64,000 bases of DNA, taken from assembly GCA_044221555.1 (NCBI GenBank), contig JBGAOY010000001.1, forward strand, positions 868,001 to 932,000, given 5' to 3'. Shown here in pieces: positions 7,593 through 15,986 of this stretch; positions within the stretch are counted from its first letter, which is position 1, and each line of letters opens with the position of its first letter. The notes beneath the pieces were generated by a model, which worked only from the letters and a program-made list of their open reading frames with translations, searched no databases and was not told the DNA's origin. Both the position numbers and the translations under genes were made by a program. This stretch comes from JAEUJM01 sp044221555 (GTDB lineage: Bacteria > Actinomycetota > Acidimicrobiia > Acidimicrobiales > DATDAH01).

Positions 7593-8953
7593 TGGACACC
7601 ACCGCCGAGCTGCTCGCGGGATGGGGTCGCACCGCGCCCTCGGCCGCCACCGTCGAGCACCCCCACACCCGCGACGAGCTGGCCTCGACGATCGACCATG
7701 TCCCGGCGCGGGGCGTGATCGCCCGTGGCCTGGGCCGCTGCTACGGCGACGAGGCGCAGAACGCCGGCGGGCTGGTGGTGGACGCCACGGGCGTGAGCGG
7801 CATCGTCGATCTCGACCTGACCGCCGGCGTGTGCACCGCGCTCGCGGGCACCAGCCTCGACGACCTCATGCGCTGGCTCGTGCCCCTCGGCTGGTTCGTC
7901 CCCGTCACCCCGGGCACCCGCTTCGTCACCGTCGGGGGCGCCATCGCCAACGACATCCACGGCAAGAACCACCACAAGGGCGGGTCGTGGTGCAACCACG
8001 TGTCGGCCATGACCATGCGCCTCGCCACCGGGGAGACCGTCCGGGTCACGCCCGACGGATCGCCCGACCTGTTCTGGGCCACGGCCGGCGGCCTGGGCCT
8101 CACCGGCATGATCCTGGACGCCACCTTCGACCTGGCCCCCATCGAGACCAGCCGCCTGCTGGTCGACACCGACCGCACGCCCGACCTCGACGCCACCCTG
8201 GCCCTGATGGACGAGAGCGACGACGACTACCCCTACTCGGTGGCCTGGATCGACCTGATGCGCACGGGCCCGTCGATGGGCCGATCGATCCTGGGCCGCG
8301 GGTCGTTCGCTCCCCTCGACGCCCTCCCCGAATCCGATCGCGCCCCTGCGGTGGCCCGCGCCTTCGCCCCCAAGACCCGGGCCACGTTCCCGCCGCTCGC
8401 GCCGTCGGGTCTCATCAACCCGCTCACGGTGAAGGCCTTCAACGAGCTCTGGTACCGCAAGGCTCCCAAGCGCCGCCGCGACGAGTTGCAGTCCATCACC
8501 ACGTTCTTCCACCCGCTCGACATGGTCGACCTGTGGAACCGGGTGTACGGCCCGGTCGGCTTCCTCCAGTGGCAGTTCGTCCTGCCCTTCGGCGAGGAGG
8601 ACGTGTTGCGCCGCATCGTGGAGGCGCTGTGCGCGGAGGGCTGCACGTCCTTCCTCGCCGTGCTGAAGCGCTTCGGCGCCGGGAACCCCGGACACCTGTC
8701 GTTCCCGATCCCGGGGTGGACGCTGGCGCTCGACATCCCCGCCGGGCCCACGTCGCTGGCCCGCCTGCTCACCCGCCTCGACGACGACGTGGTGCAGGCC
8801 GGCGGACGCATCTACCTGGCCAAGGACAGCCGCGTCAGCCCCGCCCTGATGGCCGCCATGTACCCCCGCCTCGACGAGTGGCGGGCGGTGCGGGCCGAGG
8901 TCGACCCCGAGGGCCTCCTGCAGTCCGACCTGGCGCGCCGGCTGGGGCTGTGA
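7592..8953 (+). CDS. dprE1: Decaprenylphosphoryl-beta-D-ribose oxidase DprE1-like flavoprotein
   Basis: 453 residues. An FAD-binding (PCMH/VAO) domain occupies about 1-190: RGLGRCYGDEAQNAGG, then VTPGTRFVTVGGAIANDIHG and KNHHKGGSWCNHV. The C-terminal part includes ELWYRKAPKRR and LSFPIPGWTLALDIP. It oxidises the 2-hydroxyl of decaprenylphosphoryl-ribose, and the ketone goes to DprE2. In mycobacterial DprE1 the Cys387 attacked by benzothiazinones lies in GWNICVDFP; here the aligned residue is Ala379 (codon 8726-8728), so this enzyme lacks the covalent target. Its ATG overlaps the previous stop, and its own stop overlaps the next GTG (GTGA), so all three are translationally coupled. Confidence 0.88.
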   Translation: MDTTAELLAGWGRTAPSAATVEHPHTRDELASTIDHVPARGVIARGLGRCYGDEAQNAGGLVVDATGVSGIVDLDLTAGVCTALAGTSLDDLMRWLVPLGWFVPVTPGTRFVTVGGAIANDIHGKNHHKGGSWCNHVSAMTMRLATGETVRVTPDGSPDLFWATAGGLGLTGMILDATFDLAPIETSRLLVDTDRTPDLDATLALMDESDDDYPYSVAWIDLMRTGPSMGRSILGRGSFAPLDALPESDRAPAVARAFAPKTRATFPPLAPSGLINPLTVKAFNELWYRKAPKRRRDELQSITTFFHPLDMVDLWNRVYGPVGFLQWQFVLPFGEEDVLRRIVEALCAEGCTSFLAVLKRFGAGNPGHLSFPIPGWTLALDIPAGPTSLARLLTRLDDDVVQAGGRIYLAKDSRVSPALMAAMYPRLDEWRAVRAEVDPEGLLQSDLARRLGL

Positions 8954-11004
8954 GCCGGCTCCGGGCCGTGGCGCGCGACGTGCGCGCCCTCGGTGTCGGG
9001 GCGCCGCTGCGGGCCGCGTACGAGGCGTCGAAGCGCGTCGGCGGCCACACGGTGGCCTTCGGGGCCCTCGCCCGCCGGCCACCGGGCACCGCCACCCGCA
9101 CCGCGGTCTACCGCCTCCCGGCGCCCAGCGCCGCCGCGGTCGAACGCTGCCGCGCCGAAGCCGACCGCATCGCCGCCGGCCGGGTGGTGCTGTTCGGTCG
9201 AGAGGTCGAGGTGGGCGACGAGCCGGACTGGCACGCATCGCACGACCCCGCCGCACCCGGGTCGCGGTGGCCGGACGGCCCGTGGTGGCAGATCGACCTG
9301 CGGTCGGCGGCCCGGGTGGCCGACGTGAAGTGGGCCTGGGAGCTGGGCCGCCACCGTCACCTGGTGGTCCTGGCCCGCGCCGCAGCCACCCCCGACGCCG
9401 ACCCGGCGTGGGCCGCCACCCTCGGTCGTCACCTCGAGAGCTGGTTGCACCACAACCCACCCGAGCACGGTGTGCACTGGTACTCGAACCTCGAGATCGC
9501 GCTGCGGGCCATGACCTGGCTGGAGCTGGTGGAGCGGGCCGGGCCCCTCCTCGCGCCGGAGGTGCGACGGGCGATGGACGAGCACCTGCAGCACGCGGGG
9601 GCCCACCTGCTGCTCGACCTCTCGTACACGCTCAGCACGATGCGCAACAACCACCTGCTCGGCGACGCCCTGGGGCTGGTGACCCTGGCCCGGGCATTCC
9701 CCGACGACAGCGCCAGCGGGGTGTGGGACGAGGTGGGCACCCGGCTGCTGCGGGCCCAGGTGGACCGCGAGGTGCGGCCGGACGGCTCGATGATCGAGGA
9801 CTCGGTCTCGTACCACCGCTTCGTGCTCGAGCTGTTGTGCCGACGAGCGCTGCTGGGTGACGCACCGGACGACATCCTCGGCGCCCTCGACCGGTCGGCG
9901 CGCTTCTTGTGCCGTCTGGGTGCGCTCGATGGCTCGGTGCCCCAGTACGGCGACTGGGACGAGGGCCGCGCACTGGCGGCGGGTGGCGACCCGTCGGCCC
10001 TGGCCGGCTCCGCCCGGGTGGCCCTCGCCCTCTGCGGGAACGGGGCACCGCCCGACTGGCGCGACGCCCATGACGAGGTGGCCTGGTACGTGCCGGAGGG
10101 CCGGCCGGCGCCGGGTGACGGCTCCCAGGTCGACGGCCACGCCGTCGGTGGGGGCGTCGCTCGCGTCGAGCGCGGCTCCGTCACCGTCTGGTGCAAGGCC
10201 GGTGGTGGACCGTGGCACGGTCACGCCGATCACGGCTCGGTGACGGTGCGCCACGCTGATACCTGGCTGATCGGCGACCCGGGCACCGGCAACTACAACG
10301 GCCGCGACGTGGGGCGGGCCTTCCTGCGCTCGTCCGAGGCCCACTCGGTGCTGATGCTCGACGGCGAGGACCAACTGGTGCCGCACCGGGCCTTCCGCTG
10401 GGTGCACTCGGCCACGGGGCGGATCGGCCCGCCGGTGGCCCTGCCGGGTGCGCAGGTGCTGTGGTGCGCCCACGACGCCTACCGCCGACTCACCCCGTCC
10501 CGCCGCGTCGCCCGCGTGGTCGTCACCTCATCCACGGGCGTGGTCGTGGCCGACTGGGTGGAGGGCCCACCCGGGCCCGACTGGTCGCTGACGCTCCCCC
10601 TGGCACCGGGCACGGACTGGGACGCGGGCGAGATCCGGACCGCCGAGGGCATCGGCGCCAGGCTGGACCTGCTGACCGACGGGGCGCACCTCGGCGCCCA
10701 TGAGGGCCCGTGGAGCGACACCTACGGCTCGGCCGTGCCCGCCACCCGCCTGGTGGCCCGGGGCACGGTGGGCGGCCCCATCGCGTGGGCGCTCACCCTC
10801 GGCGACCCCCCGCCGGCCGGCGCGGGGGCCGGCGGCGACGGCAGCGGCGGCGCCTCGATACACGACGGCGCCTCGGTGCACGGCGACGTGCTCACGGTGG
10901 CCGGCGCCACGATCACCGTCGACTGGCAGGTGGGCGCCGTGGAGCTGGTGGTCGACCACCCCGATGTCGACCTCGCCCACCGACCCGCCGTGGTGCTGCG
11001 ATGA
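8950..11004 (+). CDS. Heparinase II/III-like polysaccharide lyase
   Basis: 684 residues, starting on GTG inside the overlap with dprE1. An N-terminal alpha/alpha-toroid region (about 60-400) includes HWYSNLEIALRAMTWLE, LSYTLSTMRNNHLLGDALG and GSMIEDSVSYHRFV. The C-terminal beta-sandwich carries the Heparinase II/III motif WCKAGGGPWHGHADHGSV and LIGDPGTGNYNG, with the His expected at the active site. Related enzymes cleave uronic-acid glycans by beta-elimination. A lyase gene beside a UDP-sugar dehydrogenase and glycosyltransferases suggests trimming or length control of a uronate-containing chain. No signal peptide is obvious, so its location is unclear. The family call is solid; the substrate is inference. 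Confidence 0.82.
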   Translation: MSRLRAVARDVRALGVGAPLRAAYEASKRVGGHTVAFGALARRPPGTATRTAVYRLPAPSAAAVERCRAEADRIAAGRVVLFGREVEVGDEPDWHASHDPAAPGSRWPDGPWWQIDLRSAARVADVKWAWELGRHRHLVVLARAAATPDADPAWAATLGRHLESWLHHNPPEHGVHWYSNLEIALRAMTWLELVERAGPLLAPEVRRAMDEHLQHAGAHLLLDLSYTLSTMRNNHLLGDALGLVTLARAFPDDSASGVWDEVGTRLLRAQVDREVRPDGSMIEDSVSYHRFVLELLCRRALLGDAPDDILGALDRSARFLCRLGALDGSVPQYGDWDEGRALAAGGDPSALAGSARVALALCGNGAPPDWRDAHDEVAWYVPEGRPAPGDGSQVDGHAVGGGVARVERGSVTVWCKAGGGPWHGHADHGSVTVRHADTWLIGDPGTGNYNGRDVGRAFLRSSEAHSVLMLDGEDQLVPHRAFRWVHSATGRIGPPVALPGAQVLWCAHDAYRRLTPSRRVARVVVTSSTGVVVADWVEGPPGPDWSLTLPLAPGTDWDAGEIRTAEGIGARLDLLTDGAHLGAHEGPWSDTYGSAVPATRLVARGTVGGPIAWALTLGDPPPAGAGAGGDGSGGASIHDGASVHGDVLTVAGATITVDWQVGAVELVVDHPDVDLAHRPAVVLR

Positions 11005-11017
11005 GGGCGGTGCCGCG

Positions 11018-12232
11018 ATGACCCGCCGCGGGGGCGACCGCGTGCTGGTGCTCAACCACTTCGCGTCGCCGCGCGGGGCGCCCGGCGGCACCCGCCACCT
11101 CGAGCTCTACGGGGCCCTCGAGGGATGGAGCTGCGAGATCGTCGCCGCCAACCGCAACTACCTCACCCGCCGCCGTCAGGAGTCCTACCGGGCCAGCCCC
11201 ACCACCACGTACCGCACCGTCTGGACCTGGCCCTACGCCGGCAACGGTCCCACCCGGGTGCTGAACTGGGCGTCGTACGCGGTCACCGCCACCGTGGTGG
11301 GCCTGCTCACCCGGCGCCCCACGGTCGTGGTGGGATCGTCACCCCACCTGCTGGCGCCGGTGGCGGCCTGGCTGGTGGCCCGCCTGCGGCGCGTGCCGTT
11401 CGTGCTCGAGGTGCGCGACCTGTGGCCCGAGCTGCTGGTGGACATGGGCCAGCTCAGCGCCGGGTCGCGCCTCTACCGGGCGCTCGAGATGCTGGCGGCC
11501 TGGGTGGTGGCGCGGGCCGATGTGGTGATCGTGCTGGCCCCGGGCGTGCGCGACGCCCTGGTCGAGCGCGGGGCCGACCCCGAACGGGTCCACCTGGTGC
11601 CCAACGGCACCGACCCGCTGCCGCCGGTCGACGACCGGGACCGCTGCCGTCGCGAGCTGGGCGTGGCACCGGGCGACCTGGTGGTGGTCTATGCCGGTGC
11701 CCACGGCCCGGCCAACGGGCTCGAGCTCGCGCTCGACGCCGCGGCCGAGTTGGCCCACGACCATCCCGAGGTGCGCTTCGTGTTCGTGGGTGACGGCGCC
11801 ACCAAGGCCGCGCTGGTCGAGCAGGCCACGCGTGAGCACCTCGACAGCGTCCGGTTCGACGACGCTCGACCCAAGGACCAGATGCCGCAGGTGCTCGGTG
11901 CCGCCGACATCGGGCTGCACGTGCTGGCCGACGTCGGGCTCTTCACCTTCGGCGTCAGCCCCAACAAGGTCTTCGACTACATGGCCGCGGGCCTGGCCGT
12001 GCTCACCAACAACCCCGGCGACATCAGCGCGCTGGTCACCGACAACGGGGCCGGCGTGGCCGTGGGGCCCCACGACATCGCCGACGGGGTGCGGGCGCTG
12101 GCGGCGGCGGGCCCCGACGGGCGGGCCGCCATGGGCGCCCGCGGGCGCGACCTGATCGCCCGGGAGTACGCCATCGCTCCCCGGGGCGAGGCGCTCGAAC
12201 GGGCCCTCCGGCAGGCACAGGACCTCCGATGA
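11018..12232 (+). CDS. Glycosyltransferase family 4 (WbuB-like)
   Basis: 404 residues, GT-B fold. The N-terminal domain has VLVLNHFASPRGAPGGTRH and then VPFVLEVRDLWPELLVDMG, the DLWPE motif characteristic of WbuB-type transferases. A hydrophobic patch near residues 85-115 suggests membrane association. The C-terminal nucleotide-sugar domain includes HLVPNGTD, YAGAHGPANGLELAL and FGVSPNKVFDYMAAGLAV, where WbuB proteins have their sugar-diphosphate contacts. It starts at ATG 11018, 13 bp after the previous stop. With the initiating sugar transferase next to it, it probably adds the second sugar of the repeat unit. The donor is not predictable. Confidence 0.85.
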   Translation: MTRRGGDRVLVLNHFASPRGAPGGTRHLELYGALEGWSCEIVAANRNYLTRRRQESYRASPTTTYRTVWTWPYAGNGPTRVLNWASYAVTATVVGLLTRRPTVVVGSSPHLLAPVAAWLVARLRRVPFVLEVRDLWPELLVDMGQLSAGSRLYRALEMLAAWVVARADVVIVLAPGVRDALVERGADPERVHLVPNGTDPLPPVDDRDRCRRELGVAPGDLVVVYAGAHGPANGLELALDAAAELAHDHPEVRFVFVGDGATKAALVEQATREHLDSVRFDDARPKDQMPQVLGAADIGLHVLADVGLFTFGVSPNKVFDYMAAGLAVLTNNPGDISALVTDNGAGVAVGPHDIADGVRALAAAGPDGRAAMGARGRDLIAREYAIAPRGEALERALRQAQDLR

Positions 12233-12300
12233 GACGGGCCGTACGGTGACGGTGACGGTGACGGGCCGTTCGGTGACGACGGCGGTGACGATGACGGCGG
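12233..12300 (+). repeat. Short direct repeats of GGTGAC in the intergenic spacer
   Basis: The spacer between the glycosyltransferase and the sugar-phosphate transferase holds two copies of GACGGGCCGTNCGGTGAC, with further GGTGAC units between and after them. It looks like a slippage expansion; no function is suggested. Confidence 0.6.
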
Positions 12301-12310
12301 CGGGGGTCCG

Positions 12311-12904
12311 ATGAGGGTGGTGAAGCGGGGGCTCGACGTGGCCGTCAGCGCGGTGGCGCTGGTCATCGCCGCGGTGCCCATGGCGGTGCTGGCGGTGGCC
12401 ATCCGGCTCACCATGGGCTCGCCGGTGCTGTTCCGCCAGCAGCGTCCCGGGCTGCACGAGGCGCCCTTCACCCTGTTGAAGTTCCGCACCATGCGCGATC
12501 CCCGACCCGGCGAGGACGCCGTGGCCAGCGACGACGACCGCATCACCGGCCTCGGCCGCTGGCTCCGCCGCACGAGCATGGACGAGCTGCCCGGGCTGTG
12601 GAACGTGCTCCGGGGCGACCTGTCGCTGGTGGGCCCGCGCCCGCTGCTCATGGCCTACCTCCCCCGCTACTCCGCCGAGCAACGACGGCGCCACGACGTG
12701 CGCCCGGGCCTCACCGGCCTCACCCAGGTGGAGGGCCGCAACACCCTCACGTGGGAGGAGCACTTCGACCTCGACCTCTGGTACATCGACCACTGGTCGC
12801 TGTGGCTCGACGCCAAGATCCTGCTGCGCACCGTCCGGGAGGTGGTCACGGGCTCCGGCGTGTCCCAGGAGGGCCGGGCGACGCGCGACGAGTTCATGGG
12901 CTGA
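12311..12904 (+). CDS. Initiating sugar-phosphate transferase (short monotopic PGT, PglC/WcaJ-C type)
   Basis: 197 residues. One N-terminal re-entrant or membrane helix (about 8-30) is followed by the conserved PGT motifs: SPVLFRQQRPG, FTLLKFRTM, RTSMDELPGLWNVLRGD with the catalytic Asp-Glu pair, SLVGPRPLL, and the C-terminal RPGLTGLTQVEGRN. It transfers a sugar 1-phosphate from a UDP-sugar to undecaprenyl or decaprenyl phosphate, starting repeat-unit synthesis on the inner membrane face. It is the short form without the large transmembrane N-terminal domain. It is the last gene of this block, followed by a hairpin. Confidence 0.9.
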   Translation: MRVVKRGLDVAVSAVALVIAAVPMAVLAVAIRLTMGSPVLFRQQRPGLHEAPFTLLKFRTMRDPRPGEDAVASDDDRITGLGRWLRRTSMDELPGLWNVLRGDLSLVGPRPLLMAYLPRYSAEQRRRHDVRPGLTGLTQVEGRNTLTWEEHFDLDLWYIDHWSLWLDAKILLRTVREVVTGSGVSQEGRATRDEFMG

Positions 12905-12944
12905 GCCCACGCTGGAGGCAGGAGCGGCCGCCATGCGCGCGGTA

Positions 12945-12970
12945 GTGCCTCGGGAACGAACCCGAGGCAC
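12945..12970 (+). terminator. Hairpin after the sugar-phosphate transferase
   Basis: A perfect 10-bp stem, GTGCCTCGGG (12945-12954) pairing with CCCGAGGCAC (12961-12970), with a 6-nt loop. It begins 40 bp after the stop. No U-tract follows, as is common in GC-rich actinobacteria. The rest of the 300-bp gap to parD holds no gene I can support; a short inverted repeat ACGTTC-AGGT-GAACGT lies at 13005-13020. Confidence 0.6.
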
Positions 12971-13168
12971 CGGCGGGCGCTTACCCCGACCTCGCCCACC
13001 GAAGACGTTCAGGTGAACGTTCTCGAGCCGGTCGGACGGACGAGCGGCGAAGCCGTCGGAATGCCGAAACGGTGGTCATCGTCAGAGACGCGCATCTGAG
13101 TGAGGACGCCGGGGATGTCCAAGCCCTCGGCCGCCGGCGGCGGCGACCACCCGCGGCGCCAAGCGGTC

Positions 13169-13199
13169 CCTTGGCAAGCTTTGCCAAGGACTCTACGCT
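13169..13199 (+). promoter_or_regulatory. parDE promoter with overlapping operator palindrome
   Basis: A perfect 9-bp inverted repeat, CCTTGGCAA (13169-13177) and TTGCCAAGG (13181-13189), is separated by GCT. TTGGCA (13171-13176) and TACGCT (13194-13199) form a -35/-10 pair with a 17-bp spacer. The palindrome covers the -35 box and the start of the spacer, the expected place for an autorepressing antitoxin. The -10 ends 8 nt before the parD ATG, so the mRNA may be leaderless. Confidence 0.7.
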
Positions 13200-13207
13200 G
13201 GGGCACC

Positions 13208-13441
13208 ATGACCACGATGAACGTCTCGCTCCCCGACGAGCTCCGGTCCTTCGTCGATGCCCAGGTCAACGAAGGCAACTACGGGTCCACCAGCGAGTAC
13301 GTCCGCGAGCTCATCAGGCGTGACCACGACCGGCGACAGCTGCGAGCCGCTCTGCTCGAAGGAGCTCGAGCCCCTGTCACCGCCACCGCCGAGACCGCCT
13401 ACTTCGCGTCGCTCCGAGACCAGGCCCGAGCGCGCACCTGA
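13208..13441 (+). CDS. parD: ParD-family antitoxin
   Basis: 77 residues. The N-terminal ribbon-helix-helix segment (MNVSLPDELRSFVDAQV, then GSTSEYVRELIRRD) is diagnostic of CC2985-type ParD. The C-terminal half, rich in Ala and Arg, would wrap the toxin. As known for the family, it should neutralise ParE and bind the promoter palindrome immediately upstream. ATG 13208 is preferred over an upstream in-frame ATG because the promoter and operator lie between the two. The toxin gene follows after 10 bp. Confidence 0.88.
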   Translation: MTTMNVSLPDELRSFVDAQVNEGNYGSTSEYVRELIRRDHDRRQLRAALLEGARAPVTATAETAYFASLRDQARART

Positions 13442-13451
13442 GCGCGGCGTC

Positions 13452-13772
13452 GTGCACGCCCAACTCCGCGCTACCGCGGAGCAGGACATCGAGGAAGCGG
13501 TGGCCTTCTACCGCGACGAGGCGGGCCTCGAGACAGCCCTCGACTTCATCGACGCCCTCGAGGCCGCGATTGCCGATCTCTGCGACAGCCCGCTCATCGG
13601 CACGCTCCGGTTCGCCTTCGAGCTCGAAATCCCCGACCTGAGGAGCTGGTCCCTCCGGCGCTTCCCCTACCTCGTCTTCTACGTACCTGCCAACGACCGC
13701 ATCGACATCTGGCGAGTTCTCCATGCTCGACGCGACATCCCGGCATTCTTGACCACTGACTCACCCGCCTGA
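13452..13772 (+). CDS. parE: ParE/RelE-family toxin
   Basis: 106 residues from GTG. VHAQLRATAEQDIEEAVAFY is the typical ParE/RelE opening, followed by LIGTLRFAFELEIPDLRSW, the core strand FPYLVFYV and the C-terminal IDIWRVLHARRDIPAFL, the classic ParE ending. ParE toxins poison DNA gyrase; RelE relatives cut mRNA on the ribosome. The ParD partner favours the gyrase type, but activity cannot be told from sequence alone. It is intact and lies in the accessory patch between two polysaccharide blocks. Confidence 0.87.
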   Translation: MHAQLRATAEQDIEEAVAFYRDEAGLETALDFIDALEAAIADLCDSPLIGTLRFAFELEIPDLRSWSLRRFPYLVFYVPANDRIDIWRVLHARRDIPAFLTTDSPA

Positions 13773-14066
13773 GAGGGCCGTCACGACATCCCGTCACCAC
13801 CGGCAGCATCCAGACCCCCCTCACAGCAGGAGCGAGCCGCCGCGCCCCCTCATGGTGGCGGTGAACGACGACGCGAGGACCCGACCATCGACCCGCACGC
13901 CGCGGGGCGGTCACCTCCGAGCACGGCGCCCCCTCGTCGTGCGACGAGAACTAGAGTCCGGCATCCGACGCGGCGGGCGCGAGCGTCAGGTGGTTCCACC
14001 GATCGTGTCGCAGGCTGGAGGGCTGTCCCTGCGTCCTCAGCTGCTCGGCTCCGGGGAGGATGGGGA

Positions 14067-14882
14067 ATGGCATTCGGGTGGAGACGCAGGAAGCGCACTG
14101 CGGCTGGTCCGACCGAGAGCGGCGTGGTCCCTTTGGACAACACGGCACTGGTCGACGCGATGCGTGCCGTGGCGTTGGACGACAGCGAACAGAACCGGGC
14201 GGTCCTCTTCCGCTCGCTGCTCGACGCCAGGTTGATCGTCGCCACTCGCGATTCCCCACCGGCCCCGGTCAGCCGGGTGACGGACTCCAACGAGGCATTG
14301 GCCGTCCGGATGCACCAGGACGGGGAAGGCGATCTGCTGCCCCTGTTCACGAGCGTGGCCACGCTGCAGGAGTGGCTCCCCCAGGGCTCCGGCTATGCGG
14401 TGCTCGCCGCGCCGGTTCTGCTGCAGATGACCATGGCCGACCTGACTGCGAGGATCGTGATCGATCCGGGGTCGTCCCCCCAGGGAATCCTCACCCGCTT
14501 CGAGATCGCCGCCCTTGCCAGCGGGCGCCTGCCGATCGGCGGCTCCGAGCTCGCCGCGGCTGCGGAGCTGATCATCAGCCCACCCTCGACGCGTCCGCCG
14601 GACGATGTGGTCCAGGCGGTGCGCGACGAGCTGGACGCGGCACCGGAAGCACGGGCCGCCTGGTTGTTCCTGCAACAACAGGAGGGCTATGCCCCAGAGA
14701 TGACCGTCGGTGTGGCGTTTCAGGACGGCCTCGAGGGGAACGCAGAAGGTGCGGCCATGCAGAGGATCGCCGATGGCGCCTTCGGTCGTTGCGCCAGCGT
14801 CGAATCGCTCATCCTCATGTCGGTCTCGCCGGCCCAACGGCGCGAGATCGCGGAGATCGGCGAAGAGATCTTCAGACGCTGA
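14067..14882 (+). CDS. SseB-like protein
   Basis: 271 residues. An SseB N-terminal-type domain (about 25-130) includes LVDAMRAVALDDSEQNRAVL and VRMHQDGEGDLLPLFTS then LQEWLPQGSGYAVL; a second domain covers about 170-268. The family was named from an E. coli gene affecting serine sensitivity and is widespread as type III/VII secretion-linked or standalone proteins of unclear role. The start is supported by GGGGAGGA (14053-14060), 6 nt before the ATG. No transmembrane segment was seen. The 294-bp gap upstream (13773-14066) shows no gene or strong structure. Confidence 0.65.
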   Translation: MAFGWRRRKRTAAGPTESGVVPLDNTALVDAMRAVALDDSEQNRAVLFRSLLDARLIVATRDSPPAPVSRVTDSNEALAVRMHQDGEGDLLPLFTSVATLQEWLPQGSGYAVLAAPVLLQMTMADLTARIVIDPGSSPQGILTRFEIAALASGRLPIGGSELAAAAELIISPPSTRPPDDVVQAVRDELDAAPEARAAWLFLQQQEGYAPEMTVGVAFQDGLEGNAEGAAMQRIADGAFGRCASVESLILMSVSPAQRREIAEIGEEIFRR

Positions 14883-15024
14883 CCGGACTCGTCGTCTGAC
14901 CAGACGCGGGCACTCCTTTGCCGTGTGACGTTCGATCGGACCACACCACCTCTGCGTCACGATCGGCCTCGGCGCAGCTTCGCACGCATGGGAGAGGCCC
15001 CACCGCGCGATCTACCCTTCCCTG

Positions 15025-15384
15025 ATGAGCCAACCGGTCGATCTCGCGGTGTTGCGCGATGCCATCACCGAGTTCGGGCCGACGGCGTACCTGGTGACGG
15101 TGAACGACGACGGCACCGCTCACATCGTGTCGGTCGTGCTGCGCTACGACGGTGGTCGGCCCGTGCTGGGAGCGGGACGCACGACCCGAGCCAACATCGA
15201 GCGCCACCCGCAGGTCACACTGCTGTGGCCGCCCGGCCCCGACCCCGCCTACAGCCTGATCGTGGACGCCACCGTCGTGGCCGTCGACGGCGAGGACGCC
15301 ATCCTCGAGCCGCAGGCCGCCATTCTCCACCGGGTCGCGGGCGCATCGGGTGACGGCCCCACCTGCCTGCCCGTCGACGGTTGA
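15025..15384 (+). CDS. Pyridoxamine 5'-phosphate oxidase-like split-barrel flavin/F420-binding protein
   Basis: 119 residues, the size of a single split barrel. Recognisable segments are FGPTAYLVTVNDDGTAHIVS, RTTRANIERHPQVTLLWPP and a strand-rich C-terminus (SLIVDATVVAVDG). Members bind FMN or F420, and many actinobacterial ones reduce or shelter small molecules. No substrate can be inferred. The ATG lies 6 nt after TACCCT (15013-15018), the leaderless pattern. Its last codons overlap the TTG start of the methyltransferase, so the two are coupled. Confidence 0.72.
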   Translation: MSQPVDLAVLRDAITEFGPTAYLVTVNDDGTAHIVSVVLRYDGGRPVLGAGRTTRANIERHPQVTLLWPPGPDPAYSLIVDATVVAVDGEDAILEPQAAILHRVAGASGDGPTCLPVDG

Positions 15385-15986
15385 CCCTCGCCGACGACCG
15401 CCGGCGCACCACCGAGTTCTTCGGCTCCCGCGCTGCCACCTGGGACGAGCGCTTCCCCGACGACGGCCCCAAGTTCGCGGGGGCGGTCGACGCGCTGGGG
15501 CTGGCACCCGGCGCGACCGCCGTCGACGTGGGCTGCGGCACCGGGCGTGCACTGCCGTTCCTGCGAGCGGCCGTCGGCCCGAGCGGCACCGCCATCGGCC
15601 TCGACCTGACACCCGAGATGTGCACCGCCGCCGCCACCCACGCACCGGTGGTGCTCGCCGACGCGGCGATGCTCCCCCTGCGGTCCAGCCGGTGCGACGG
15701 CGTGCTGGCCGCCGGCCTCCTCCACCACCTCACCGACCCCGTCGGGGGCCTGACCGAGCTCGCCAGGGTGAGTCGCCCCGGCGCCACCGTGGCCCTGTTC
15801 CACCCCATCGGCCGTGCCGCCCTCGCGGCCCGCCGCGGCCACGACCTGCGTGACGACGACGTCCGCGACCCCCGGAACCTGCCGGCGGCGCTGACGGCGA
15901 CGGGCTGGGAGCTCGAGAGCCTCGACGACGGCCACGACCAGTACCTCGCCGTCGCGAGGCGATCGAGAACGTTCCGACGCCGCTGA
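15381..15986 (+). CDS. SAM-dependent class I methyltransferase
   Basis: 201 residues. Motif I is AVDVGCGTGRALPF, the acidic end of strand 2 is GLDLTPEM, motif II is LADAAMLPL, and GVLAAGLLHHLTDP is the UbiE-like post-motif. It is a methyltransferase_11-type enzyme with an unknown small-molecule substrate. The start is TTG at 15381, overlapping the stop of the previous gene (TTGA), which implies translational coupling with the flavin-binding protein. The family call is firm, the substrate unknown. Confidence 0.78.
   Translation: MTLADDRRRTTEFFGSRAATWDERFPDDGPKFAGAVDALGLAPGATAVDVGCGTGRALPFLRAAVGPSGTAIGLDLTPEMCTAAATHAPVVLADAAMLPLRSSRCDGVLAAGLLHHLTDPVGGLTELARVSRPGATVALFHPIGRAALAARRGHDLRDDDVRDPRNLPAALTATGWELESLDDGHDQYLAVARRSRTFRRR

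Noticed and set aside
13005..13020. Short palindrome ACGTTC-AGGT-GAACGT as an operator
   Set aside because: Only 6-bp arms, about 200 bp from any start codon; too weak to call.
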